DNA of 64,000 bases from Flavobacterium sp. J372 (GTDB lineage Bacteria > Bacteroidota > Bacteroidia > Flavobacteriales > Flavobacteriaceae): positions 558,001 to 622,000 of the forward strand of contig NZ_JAJOMZ010000004.1 in NCBI RefSeq assembly GCF_024699965.1, in the 5' to 3' direction. The notes beneath the pieces were generated by a model. That model did no database searches, was not told where the DNA came from, and saw only the letters and a program-made list of their open reading frames with translations. Every line of letters begins with the position of its first letter. The stretch's first letter is position 1. The position numbers and the translations under genes are program-made. Below, piece by piece: positions 1 to 8,705 of the stretch.

Positions 1-1162
1 CGTTTGTATTACTGTGTGTAAGTGACTTTTTAGCGTAATAGTTGATTCCTGCACTATAATTTTTGTAAATATAACCAAAGCCAACCCGCAATAACGATGA
101 ACCTGAATTTGCGTTCTTATAATCGATATTTAATATGTTATTATTCCTGGTATAAGTTGCCGTGGGCTTTGAACCGATAACAGTATTGAAGCCATAAGCT
201 ATGTCAAGATTAAGTTCAGAATTCTTATTTAAAATGAAATAATGTCTAATTCCTAAAGGCATTTCTACGTAGGAGTATCCAGTTATCTTTAAATCAGCAT
301 CATACGCCTTAATATATTGAGATATCTCACCTTGACTATTATAGGTAGGAGTTGTAAATAAAGCCCATTTTTTATGGTTGAATGGAAGCCTGATTTCTGC
401 TTCAAATCCTAGTAAAATGTTTGTTTCTGCATCACCTTCTAAACTTATCTGATCATAACCGCTTCCTCCAACACCAAATCTTTCTAGGAGTACATCAATT
501 TTCGATGTATAAAAATTTATCCCTGTGACAACTCTAAGATTAAAGTCCGCCATTGTTTTCCTTTCAGCATAGTTCACAGTTTCTGAATCTTGACACTCAT
601 TATACCTTGTAATGACTCCAAGTAGCTGATTTTCATTATATTTAATCTTTCGTATATCACCTACAGTTTCACATTTTAAGCTATTGTATAATTCTAATCT
701 GAAACTGTTATCAGTTTCTTCCCTACCAGTAGCAGTACTTAAATACCTGGTGTATATTAAGGGTTTTACAGGCTGGCCTTCAAAATGGAGAAAATATATA
801 TCATCTCCATTTTTTAATAATGAGGCTTTACCTTCAGCAATAACTTTTAAAAGCTGCTTTCCGGATTTTATTGCAATGTTGCCCTTCTGCTCAGGGATTG
901 CCGGCACGTCGTATTCTTTATACATGTGAGATGTACCCTCAATATAAAATGATTGAAGCTGAGACGTGTAAATTTTCTTTACTTCGGCTGACTCGTCTGT
1001 TTTATATTCAATTTCAGTCGGGATTCTGTTCCAGTCATAGTTTTTAATCAAGCATTCTGTCTGTTGGTTGGTTTTAGTTACAAAATATCCTTTTTGGAAT
1101 GTGGTTTGGGCGGTTGCAGTGATAAAGAATAGGAAAGAACAAAGAATAAAGATTTTTTTCAT
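1..1162 (-). CDS. Putative outer-membrane beta-barrel protein, 3' end outside the window
   Basis: The frame is open from an ATG at 1162 to the left window edge (at least 387 residues). It begins with a clear Sec signal peptide (MKKIFILCSFLFFITATAQ, cut after AQ), so the product is exported. The second half alternates polar and aromatic residues in short strands (VVTGINFY, GFEAEIRLPF, YSYVEMPLGIRHYF, LRVGFGYIY), as in small outer-membrane barrels of Bacteroidota. I do not recognise a specific family and no catalytic motif is visible. The gene stands alone, divergent from folB. Function unknown; export and outer-membrane location are inference from the signal peptide and strand pattern. Confidence 0.75.
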   Translation of the reverse strand, partial: MKKIFILCSFLFFITATAQTTFQKGYFVTKTNQQTECLIKNYDWNRIPTEIEYKTDESAEVKKIYTSQLQSFYIEGTSHMYKEYDVPAIPEQKGNIAIKSGKQLLKVIAEGKASLLKNGDDIYFLHFEGQPVKPLIYTRYLSTATGREETDNSFRLELYNSLKCETVGDIRKIKYNENQLLGVITRYNECQDSETVNYAERKTMADFNLRVVTGINFYTSKIDVLLERFGVGGSGYDQISLEGDAETNILLGFEAEIRLPFNHKKWALFTTPTYNSQGEISQYIKAYDADLKITGYSYVEMPLGIRHYFILNKNSELNLDIAYGFNTVIGSKPTATYTRNNNILNIDYKNANSGSSLLRVGFGYIYKNYSAGINYYAKKSLTHSNTN

Positions 1163-1292
1163 TACGGGTGTGTTGGTTTAATGATTATAATTTCGGCTAA
1201 AATATAAAAATTGAAATTGTTAAAAGGGTATTACAAAACTTTATCGGTAGCGCCAAAACTTCCTAACTTTACAACTTTAAACATTACAATAA

Positions 1293-1652
1293 ATGGGTAT
1301 AATCAAATTACAAAATATACGTACCTTTTCTTACCACGGCTGCCTTGAAGAAGAAGCGAAAATTGGCAGTGATTACAGGGTGGATTTGGAAATTAAGGCC
1401 GATATGAGGAAGCCTAAAGAAACAGATGAGTTGGCTGATACGGTTGATTACGTACACCTTAACCGCATTGTTGTTGAAGAAATGGCAATACGTTCAAAAT
1501 TGCTGGAGCATGTGGCACACCGCATTGTAAAACGCATTTTTGCTGAATTGCCTGAAGTTTCCCGGATATTACTGGGAGTAAGTAAATTAAATCCGCCGAT
1601 AGGTGGTGATGTTGAAATGGTTATTGTCCAGCTTGAAGAATACAGGTCATAA
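1293..1652 (+). CDS. folB: Dihydroneopterin aldolase
   Basis: A 119-residue protein of the usual FolB length. FolB converts 7,8-dihydroneopterin to 6-hydroxymethyl-dihydropterin and glycolaldehyde in folate synthesis, in the cytoplasm. Visible family features are the N-terminal YHGCLEEEAKIGSDYRVDLEI segment carrying the substrate-binding Glu, a conserved DYVHLNRIV stretch in the middle, and the C-terminal VSKLNPPIGG with the catalytic Lys. ATG start without a Shine-Dalgarno site, as usual here. It is a single-gene unit ending in a hairpin shared with the convergent sulfatase gene. Assignment is by motif and length and is secure. Confidence 0.95.
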   Translation: MGIIKLQNIRTFSYHGCLEEEAKIGSDYRVDLEIKADMRKPKETDELADTVDYVHLNRIVVEEMAIRSKLLEHVAHRIVKRIFAELPEVSRILLGVSKLNPPIGGDVEMVIVQLEEYRS

Positions 1653-1682
1653 AAAAAAGAGGGTTATACCCTCTTTTTTTTA
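1651..1682. terminator. Bidirectional rho-independent terminator between folB and the sulfatase gene
   Basis: GAGGG/CCCTC stem (1659-1663 with 1669-1673), extended by A-run/T-run pairing, loop TTATA. It serves the plus strand (T run after the stem) and the minus strand equally. The sulfatase stop codon (1664-1666) sits in the loop and its last codons form the stem. Confidence 0.85.
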
Positions 1683-3613
1683 TGCTTTATCTTGTATTTG
1701 CCGTCGCTGTAAAGGTTTGACGCTGTTATTACATGTGCCAGGGCATCTTTAGCCAGTTCAGGGTCTAGGCGCATGGGCCTCATAACGGTGTCATTAATAA
1801 GCCTGAACTGTAATGGCTCTTTACCAGGCTGCATTATCACTACTCTGTCTTCTACCCTGAAGGCGTTTATGTCATGAAACTGCATAATGGCACGCCCTTC
1901 ATCTGTCGGCTTTATATCGAAAATATTCCTGCCGGGCATTGGTGTCTCGGCAGTTATTCCGGCCAGGCTAAGCAATGACGGCCCCATATCAATCTGGCTG
2001 CAAAGTTTAGTGTACTTCTCCCCTTTTGGCACACCCGGGCCTATAACCAGCGCAGGGATGTGGAATTTATTTACAGGTACCAGGCTCTTGCCATAAGTTC
2101 GGGTATTATGGTCGGCAATTACAATGAAAATCGTGTTTTTGAAATATGCTTCTTTCTTAGCCAGCTCAAAGAATTTACCAATAGAGAAATCGGCATATTT
2201 CATTGCGTTATGTACCGTATTTTTCTCTTTGTCATGCAGCTTTATCCTGCCATCAGGAAACTCAAACGGCTCATGGTTTGAGGTAGAGAACATTAATGAA
2301 AAGAATGGCTTATTACCTTTTGTTTTAAAGTAATCATTGGCTTTTACAGCAAGGTCTTCATCACTGTAACCCCATGTGCCTTTCATAGCATATTTTTTAC
2401 CATCGCTGTCAAAATCCTCCTCATCAATGATATTCTGAAAGCCATTGCCGTTAAAGAAAGCAGCCATGTTATCAAAATTAGCCATACCGCCGTATATAAA
2501 GCTGGTATCATAGCCGTTATCCTGAAGTATATCGGCCAGGGTAAAGAACCCTGTCTGCGAGTTGCTAAGCTTTACCACGCTTTCAGACGGTGATGGTAAA
2601 AATCCTGAAACTACTGCCTCAATACCTCTTACGCTTCTTGTGCCGGTGCAATACAGGTTTCTAAATAGTAATCCTTCTTTTGTAAGCTTGTCGAATTCAG
2701 GCGTTAAAGGCATACCACCGAGGGCACCCACATACTCAGCACCCAAACTCTCCTGAAGGAAAATCACTATGTTGCATGGTTTTTTTCGCTTGAAATCTGC
2801 ATCCTGAATGTGAAGCAGCGGAAAGTCTTTATCTGTAAAATCTTCAGGCGCGGCTGTCATGTATTTCTTTACGCGGCTGTAGGCTTCTTCCTTGTCCATT
2901 TTACCATACATTTTTGCTGCATTATCTTCATTTTTTAATGAATATGCTGCGAAAGCCACAGTGTATGTTGAGTTAAGCCCGAATGAATTAGTAAGCTGGT
3001 CAAATGAAAATACAGCATTACTGGCGTTTATCGGCCTTTTTGAGGTAAGGCTTGAACGCGCACCCACAAAAAGCAAAAAAGCCACTACCGGAAACACCAG
3101 CAGCCTCCATTTATAATCATTCGTAACTGGTACAAAAAGCTTTTGTCGCCGCCTGTACAGCAAATAAATGAATACCGACATTACAACTAATGTGATTATA
3201 ATTGAAGGGAGGTAACTTTTAAACAATGTTCCTATAACTTCTTTCGGGTATATGAGATAATCAAGGAAAAGCCTGTTTGGCCGGGTATCATATTGCTGTA
3301 CGAAATCAAGAGTTGATAGTTCCATGATCAGCAAAATGCAGAGCAGCAGTGTAAAATACCCGTACAGAAATACTTTAAAATAGCTTAAAAATCTATCCGG
3401 CACCAGTGAAAGGATAATTGCCGGTAAAAATGAAAGGTAACATAACAGTATCAGGTCAAACCGCAAGCCAATCGGGAAAATATACCAATAATGTGGTGAA
3501 TCATCTACCCTGTCTTCAAAGACCAGAAACAATATCAACCTGCTTAATGTTGTGATACATAGGCCAATAAAAATAAAACTTAATATTGGTTTTAGGTGAG
3601 CCAGCTTTTTCAT
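1664..3613 (-). CDS. LTA-synthase-like membrane sulfatase (alkaline phosphatase superfamily)
   Basis: Integral membrane phosphotransferase/sulfatase of the LtaS/MdoB (opgB) type, likely moving a phosphoglycerol or phosphoethanolamine-like group on an envelope glycan or lipid. Five hydrophobic segments in the first ~210 residues are followed by an extracytoplasmic catalytic domain: QESLG (metal Glu), TGTRSVRG (nucleophile Thr), and ADHNTRTYG (metal Asp-His). I chose the ATG at 3613 (MKKLAHLK, 649 aa): an upstream ATG at 3742 would put the start beyond a strong opposite-strand tRNA promoter and adds a charged, non-family leader. Gram-negative context makes teichoic acid synthesis unlikely; the substrate is unknown. 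Confidence 0.85.
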   Translation of the reverse strand: MKKLAHLKPILSFIFIGLCITTLSRLILFLVFEDRVDDSPHYWYIFPIGLRFDLILLCYLSFLPAIILSLVPDRFLSYFKVFLYGYFTLLLCILLIMELSTLDFVQQYDTRPNRLFLDYLIYPKEVIGTLFKSYLPSIIITLVVMSVFIYLLYRRRQKLFVPVTNDYKWRLLVFPVVAFLLFVGARSSLTSKRPINASNAVFSFDQLTNSFGLNSTYTVAFAAYSLKNEDNAAKMYGKMDKEEAYSRVKKYMTAAPEDFTDKDFPLLHIQDADFKRKKPCNIVIFLQESLGAEYVGALGGMPLTPEFDKLTKEGLLFRNLYCTGTRSVRGIEAVVSGFLPSPSESVVKLSNSQTGFFTLADILQDNGYDTSFIYGGMANFDNMAAFFNGNGFQNIIDEEDFDSDGKKYAMKGTWGYSDEDLAVKANDYFKTKGNKPFFSLMFSTSNHEPFEFPDGRIKLHDKEKNTVHNAMKYADFSIGKFFELAKKEAYFKNTIFIVIADHNTRTYGKSLVPVNKFHIPALVIGPGVPKGEKYTKLCSQIDMGPSLLSLAGITAETPMPGRNIFDIKPTDEGRAIMQFHDINAFRVEDRVVIMQPGKEPLQFRLINDTVMRPMRLDPELAKDALAHVITASNLYSDGKYKIKHKKKRV

Positions 3614-3708
3614 CCTGTTAAATAAATCTAAAATTTGTATTAACGAAATGTTAACTTTTTTATTTTGAGGCAAGTATAGGAATTTTTTTCTTTCAGTACA
3701 CTTTTTTC

Positions 3709-3738
3709 TTGCGATAGTGTAAATAATATGTAAATTTG
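3709..3738 (+). promoter_or_regulatory. Promoter of tRNA-Cys (Bacteroidota consensus)
   Basis: TTG at 3709-3711, a 19-bp spacer, then TAAATTTG at 3731-3738, a full match to the TTG-N17-23-TAnnTTTG consensus. The tRNA starts 14 bp downstream. Its position also argues against the long version of the sulfatase gene. Confidence 0.85.
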
Positions 3739-3752
3739 CCATCCACGCTCAG

Positions 3753-3823
3753 GGCATCTTGGCCGAGCGGCTAGGCACAGGTCTGCAAAACCTGCTACAG
3801 CGGTTCGAATCCGCTAGATGCCT
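3753..3823 (+). tRNA. tRNA-Cys (anticodon GCA)
   Basis: Complete cloverleaf: acceptor stem GGCATCT/AGATGCC, D arm GCCG...GGC, anticodon stem CAGGT/ACCTG with loop CTGCAAA (anticodon GCA), T arm AGCGG-TTCGAAT-CCGCT, and discriminator T (U73), the cysteine identity base. CCA is not encoded. Confidence 0.97.
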
Positions 3824-3830
3824 CAAATGC

Positions 3831-3863
3831 AAAAAGCTGTCAGATATCTGGCAGCTTTTTTTG
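3831..3863 (+). terminator. Rho-independent terminator after tRNA-Cys
   Basis: Near-perfect palindrome AAAAAGCTGTCAGATATC with its complement, ending in a T run; it starts 8 bp after the tRNA. A-rich flanks let it work on the minus strand also, but the minus-strand gene to its right ends about 45 bp away. Confidence 0.8.
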
Positions 3864-3909
3864 TTTAAGTCAAAATGTAAGGATATATCTCTATATAATC
3901 TACAATCAA

Positions 3910-4590
3910 CTAATTCTCCAGCTTTTCTATTGCAGAATCTACCATTTTCCCTTTTGCCGGAAAACAGCCTTGGATTAATAAAGCTGCCCCAAAAATAATA
4001 AGTACTATGCTAATGCCTTTCTTAACTTTAATGATGTTTGATGGGGTTAAAAACCTTCTTAACTGCTTAGCAGCCATTATCTTGAAAATATCAGTAATGA
4101 AATAAGCCGCAATTACTGCCGTAAAAAAAGTGAGCATTCTTGATGGCACCATATTAAGCTTAGGCCCGGTTGTAATAATTATAGTTAACCAGAAACCAAG
4201 TACGCCAACATTTATAAAGTTGAGGAAAAAACCTTTGATGAAAAGCTTGAGGTAGTTTGTCTTTACAATATCGGCGCCTATTACGTCAATGGCCTCTTCT
4301 TTAGCGTCCTTTTTGTTTTTAAGGAAAGATATGACGCCAAAGGTTATCAGTATCAGCCCGCCAAAAATAAACAGCGCAGGATCGTTCTTAATGCTTTGTA
4401 TAAGCCTGTAGCTGCTGAAATAAGCTATAAGGATAAAAACAATATCTGCCAGAATTACGCCAAAATTAAACGCCATTGCGGCCCTTATGCCTTTTAACAC
4501 ACTGGTTTCAAGGAGTACAAAAAATACAGCTCCGGGCATGAAACTCAGTATGAAACCCCAGGGTATGGCTATAAGGATATCGTTCAGCAT
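3910..4590 (-). CDS. LysE/RhtB-family amino-acid exporter
   Basis: A 226-residue polytopic membrane protein with six hydrophobic segments. The first (IPWGFILSFMPGAVFFVLLETSVLKGIRAAMAF) has the LysE-type P-G motif in TM1 followed by a short cytoplasmic loop and a second TM. Members export amino acids such as lysine, threonine or homoserine lactone across the inner membrane; the substrate here cannot be told from sequence. A short charged loop (KNKKDAKEE, about residues 110-118) splits the two halves. Monocistronic or leading the minus-strand run that reads away from the 7.5-8.3 kb AT-rich region. Confidence 0.85.
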   Translation of the reverse strand: MLNDILIAIPWGFILSFMPGAVFFVLLETSVLKGIRAAMAFNFGVILADIVFILIAYFSSYRLIQSIKNDPALFIFGGLILITFGVISFLKNKKDAKEEAIDVIGADIVKTNYLKLFIKGFFLNFINVGVLGFWLTIIITTGPKLNMVPSRMLTFFTAVIAAYFITDIFKIMAAKQLRRFLTPSNIIKVKKGISIVLIIFGAALLIQGCFPAKGKMVDSAIEKLEN

Positions 4591-4644
4591 TCGTTTGTTT
4601 TAGCGAACGCAATTTAGTGTTTTAATCTTAATGATAAAATAACA

Positions 4645-5316
4645 TTACTCCCGCACTTTTATCTTACCGCCTGCAGCCGTGCGCTTCTTCACCTGTTTCG
4701 GATTGCCGTAAATATCAATGGTACCCCCTGCCCTTATTTGGGCATCAGCCAGTATTTTTGCGGTAATATCTGCATTGCCTCCTGCATTTATAACAATTTC
4801 AGTGGTTTGTGTTTCAAGGGGTTTTGCTTTGAGTTTGCCTGCTGATGTAATGCTGTTATCATGATAGGCGGCCTTTCCGCTTAACTCAAGCTCACCACCG
4901 GTTTGTATGCGTGATTTCAGTTTTTGCACATCCAGAATCAGTTTAACTACGCCGCCTTCCTGTGCATCAATTTCAAAAGATGTAGCCTTGAAAGTATCTT
5001 CACTTGATACATAGGCACCTTCATAAGCACCTATATGGTCTATGTTTTTATAATATAGCGTTGCTGTAATATCTTCACCCTGAAGCAGTTTCAAAGTCTT
5101 CATTTTAACTTTAAGCGTATTGCCTTTAGTTACAGGCTCTACATCTTCTGCTTTTGCGCCTCTAATAACTATCTTATTTTCAGTTGATGCCACCAGCTTC
5201 AGGCTAATTTGGTCATATACTTTCACCGTAGAGAAATCACCGAGATTTAAGGTAATTTCCTGTGCTGATACTGATAGTCCTGCTATTACAAAAGCTATTA
5301 AAATTAATCTCTTCAT
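4645..5316 (-). CDS. Head-GIN/DUF2807 secreted beta-helix protein
   Basis: A 223-residue secreted protein: signal peptide MKRLILIAFVIAGLSVSAQ, then the DUF2807 (putative auto-transporter adhesin, head GIN domain) pattern. The opening reads as an F-x-x-V-x-V-Y strand (LGDFSTVKVYDQISLKLV), followed by repeated short beta strands with GG turns (AGGNADITAK, AGGTIDIYGN), suggesting a right-handed beta helix. The family is abundant in Bacteroidota and its biochemical role is unsettled; envelope or surface location is inferred. It follows rnr by 12 bp on the same strand and could be co-transcribed with it. Confidence 0.8.
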   Translation of the reverse strand: MKRLILIAFVIAGLSVSAQEITLNLGDFSTVKVYDQISLKLVASTENKIVIRGAKAEDVEPVTKGNTLKVKMKTLKLLQGEDITATLYYKNIDHIGAYEGAYVSSEDTFKATSFEIDAQEGGVVKLILDVQKLKSRIQTGGELELSGKAAYHDNSITSAGKLKAKPLETQTTEIVINAGGNADITAKILADAQIRAGGTIDIYGNPKQVKKRTAAGGKIKVRE

Positions 5317-5328
5317 AAAATGTAATCG

Positions 5329-7513
5329 TTAAGATTCCTGTTTCTTTCCTAAATAATGAAAATCAAGCTGCTTCTTCACCAGGTCGGCATGTTTAAGCTT
5401 TACCATTACTTCATCACCCAGCTGAATTATATTGCCGCTTACCTCGCCAACAAGCGCATATTGCTTTTCATCAAATGTGTAATAATCATCTTTAATTTCA
5501 CGGATGCGGCACATGCCTTCGCATTTATTCTCAATGATTTCTACATATATTCCCCACTCCGTAACACCTGATACCACACCAAGGAACTCTTCATCACGGT
5601 GATCCATCATGTATTTCACCTGCATATATTTTATGCTATCGCGCTCTGCATTGGCTGCCAGGGCTTCCATGGTTGATGAATGTGCACACTTTTCTTCGTA
5701 GGTATCTGCATCTGCAGATTTACCACCATCAAGATAATACTGGAGCAAACGGTGTGCCATGACGTCCGGATAACGGCGTATGGGCGACGTAAAATGCGAA
5801 TAATATTCAAATGCCAAGCCGTAGTGGCCTATGTTATCTGTTGAATATTTTGCCTTACTCATACTTCGTATGGCCAGCGTATCAACAAGGTTTTGCTCTT
5901 TTTACCCTGCACTTCGCCAAGCAGATTATTCAATGATTTCGAGATACCGTTCTTTGATTTGAAATCAAGCTTATACCCGAATTTCGAGATAACCGTTTGC
6001 AGCGCAATTAGCTTATCTTCATCCGGCTCATCGTGAATACGGTATACAAATGTCTTGTTCTGCTTTCCTATAAATTCCGCAACCTTCCTGTTAGCTAAAA
6101 GCATAAATTCTTCAATCAGGTGGTTACTGTCTTTTGCTTCTTTAAAGTAAACGCCCACCGGTTCTGCCTGCTCGTTAAGCCTGAATTTCACTTCAACTTT
6201 ATCAAATGAAATGGCACCGGCAGCCAGCCTTTTGCGCCTCATTATTTTCGCAAGGCGGTCCATCGTTAGGGTAGCATCCACAATAGCATCTGGAACGGTG
6301 TACCCCTCACCTGTCAGCGATATTTCAGCCGGCATTTGGTTGCTTTTGGTGTCGATTATATGCTGGGCTTCTTCATAGGCAAATCGCTGGTCGCTGTAAA
6401 TCACCGTACGCCCAAACCAGCGGTTAACCACTTCGGCTTTATCGTTTAGCTCAAACACTGCTGAGAATGTATATTTCTCTTCATGCGGGCGCAGCGAACA
6501 CGCAAAATTCGAAAGCACTTCAGGCAGCATGGGCACTACCCTATCTACCAAATATACCGATGTTGCACGGTTATACGCCTCCTCATCGAGTATAGTCCCT
6601 TCTTTCACGTAATGCGATACATCGGCAATATGTACGCCTATCTCATAGTTGCCATTCTCCAGTTTCCGGAAAGAAAGCGCATCGTCAAAGTCCTTTGCAT
6701 CGCGCGGGTCGATAGTAAAAGTCAGCACATCGCGCATGTCCCTCCTTCTTGCAATCTCTTCTTCATGTATTTCGGTATCCAGCTTTTGTGCAAATACTTC
6801 TACCTCTACCGGGAAATCATACGGCAGCCCATATTCTGCAAGAATAGCATGAATTTCTGTGTTATGCTCTCCGGGTTTGCCAAGCACTTTCAGTACCTCG
6901 CCAAACGGACTGTCAGCTTTCGCCGGCCAGTCAATGATATTCACCAGCACTACATCGCCGTTCTGCGCCTCACCTATTTTGTCTTTCGGGATAAAAATAT
7001 CTGTATACATCTTTGCATTGGCGGTAGATACAAAAGCGAAATTCTTCTGTATGTCTATCACGCCAACAAATTCGGTCTTAAAGCGTTCCAGTATCTCAAC
7101 CACTTCAGCTTCGGGCCTTCTGCCCCTTCTCCTGTTATAAATGTATACTTTTACCTTGTCTTTGTCCAGCGCTTTGTTGAGGTTATTGGTCGGGATGAAT
7201 ACATCATCCTCAATTTCCGGCGATACAAAATAGGCCGTTTTGCGGCTGGTCATGTCAATAGTACCCTCTACATAATCTGCTTTTGAGATCACGCGGTACT
7301 TGCCTTTATCAGTCTCTTCAATTTTTTCTTTTGAAGCCAGGAGCTGCAGTTCTTTTATAATTTCATTCCTGCTTTTGGTATCGTCAAGCTCAAGTACTGC
7401 GGCAATCTGCCTGTAATTAAAAGTCTTATTCGGGTTTTTAGAGAGTATCTTAAATATCTTGTGTGAGAAGTCTTTCTCTTTTTGCCGGATGGTTTTCCGT
7501 TCTTTTTATTCAT
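5329..7513 (-). pseudogene. rnr: Ribonuclease R, two frameshifts (probably sequencing errors)
   Basis: Processive 3'-5' exoribonuclease of the RNase II/RNB superfamily. Repaired length is about 728 residues, normal for RNase R. Order: N-terminal winged-helix-like KEKDFSHKIFKIL, cold-shock OB domains, RNB core with TIDPRDAKDFDDALS (metal-binding Asp cluster) and GVHIADVSHYV, then HYGLAFEYYSHFTSPIRRYPD and a C-terminal S1 domain (GVVSGVTEWGIYVEI). The frame breaks at an A5 run (forward 7479-7483) just after the ATG at 7513, and at another A5 run (forward 5899-5903); adding one A at each gives the canonical protein with nothing else missing. An essential-type gene intact apart from two homopolymer slips is most simply an assembly error. 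Confidence 0.9.
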
Positions 7514-8275
7514 CGTTCTTTTTAAATATTGCTGAAATTTACAAATAACATTCCATTGTAATACAAACCTGAACAGTTTTTAAAAAAACTATAACACCGC
7601 TTTTGAAATTCTAAAAGACAAATTCCAAATAACAAAACGAAGGGAATAGTTAATTGTCATTAGTAAGTCTTCATCAAACAGTTTTCAACAATCATTAAAA
7701 ACAAAAAAAAGATTTTTTGAAATTTAAATTTTTATGATGGTTATTATTGGCTGTTAATAGTTGGAAAAACTTTCTGAAGAAATAGTTGCATTTGCCGTTT
7801 TCAAAAGTTGCAAGTAAGCTTTCAACAATGTTAAGAAAATGTAAACAGTTTGTTTTAAAGTAGTTTCGTGAATTTCGCTTTAGGTTATCAACAGCCGTTA
7901 ATTTCATTTGACGATACTTTATCACTGATAACTTCACTTGTTAATTTGTGTTAATAAATACTGTTAACGTTTTCATAACATTACAACAACTATTCAGAAA
8001 AAATTTGGACGGAATGCTTCCGGTTTTGATTATAAAAATTTCTGATTGCTTGTGAAAAATTCTTTCGAAATGTATTTTTACTTATTAACAATTACTGTTA
8101 ATTTATAAAGCCTTGTTTTTCAATACATATTCTATTGTTATCAACATTGTATTATTTTAACAAATTTACTAAAGCTGTACAGTTGATTTTCAGCCACTTA
8201 AAACACAACTGATTTTAGATTTCAAAAATGTATGGCTAAATCTTGGTAACTTTGGCAAAACTACAACAACACACT
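7514..8275. other. AT-rich gene-free region, candidate replication origin (oriC)
   Basis: About 760 bp with no credible gene between the divergent rnr and rpiB. It holds near-DnaA-box 9-mers: TTATCAACA at 7885-7893 and 8138-8146, TTATTAACA at 8082-8090 and on the minus strand at 7949-7957, and TTTTCAACA at 7682-7690, one or two bases from the classical TTATCCACA, plus long A/T tracts suited to unwinding. Genes on the left run on the minus strand and rpiB onward on the plus strand, i.e. away from this region. dnaA itself is not here, which is common in Bacteroidota. The oriC call is inference. Confidence 0.45.
8247..8254 (+). promoter_or_regulatory. -7 element of the rpiB promoter
   Basis: TAACTTTG matches TAnnTTTG exactly and lies 22 bp before the rpiB ATG at 8276. 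No good -33 TTG is seen at the right distance. It excludes the more upstream start codon at 8243. Confidence 0.55.
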
Positions 8276-8704
8276 ATGAAAATTTCAATCGGAAACGACC
8301 ACGCAGGCCCGGACTACAAAGCCGCAATTGTAAAATACCTTAAAGAAAAAGGGCATGAAGTTATCAACCACGGCACCGATACAACCGAAAGCGTTGACTA
8401 CCCTGACTTCGGGCATCCTGTGGCTGAAGACGTTACCTCAGGCCGCGCCGAGCTGGGCATTGTAATCTGCGGAAGCGGCAACGGCATTGCCATGACAGTT
8501 AATAAACATGCCGGCATACGTGCAGCCCTTTGCTGGACAAAAGAGATCGCGACCCTGGCACGCCAGCACAACGATGCCAATATCATAAGCATACCGGCAC
8601 GCTTTACAGCAGTACACCAGGCGGTTGATATGGTTGATGCTTTCCTGAACACTGCTTTTGAAGGCGGACGACACGCCACGCGCGTGAATAAAATTCCGTG
8701 TTAG
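8276..8704 (+). CDS. rpiB: Ribose-5-phosphate isomerase B
   Basis: A 142-residue cytoplasmic enzyme interconverting ribose-5-phosphate and ribulose-5-phosphate in the pentose phosphate pathway. The RpiB/LacAB signature is clear: IGNDHAGPDYK at the N-terminus, GTDTTESVDYPDFG, and ICGSGNGIAMTVNKHAGIRAALC with the catalytic Cys in the CGSGNG loop. Start at 8276 is chosen because a -7 promoter element sits between it and the alternative start at 8243. One base separates it from the metal exporter downstream, so the two are probably co-transcribed. Confidence 0.95.
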   Translation: MKISIGNDHAGPDYKAAIVKYLKEKGHEVINHGTDTTESVDYPDFGHPVAEDVTSGRAELGIVICGSGNGIAMTVNKHAGIRAALCWTKEIATLARQHNDANIISIPARFTAVHQAVDMVDAFLNTAFEGGRHATRVNKIPC

Positions 8705-8705
8705 C

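Noticed and set aside
3759-3998. 79-codon open frame over tRNA-Cys and the terminator
   Set aside because: It reads through the tRNA and hairpin and ends in antisense of the LysE gene.
6483-7286. 267-codon plus-strand open frame inside rnr
   Set aside because: It is antisense to the RNB/OB domains of rnr, has no family features and an odd Tyr/Cys/His-rich composition; a coding shadow.
7695-7937. 80-codon minus-strand frame in the AT-rich gap
   Set aside because: Low-complexity Asn/Lys/Phe-rich translation, as AT-rich noncoding DNA gives, and it covers the DnaA-like 9-mers.
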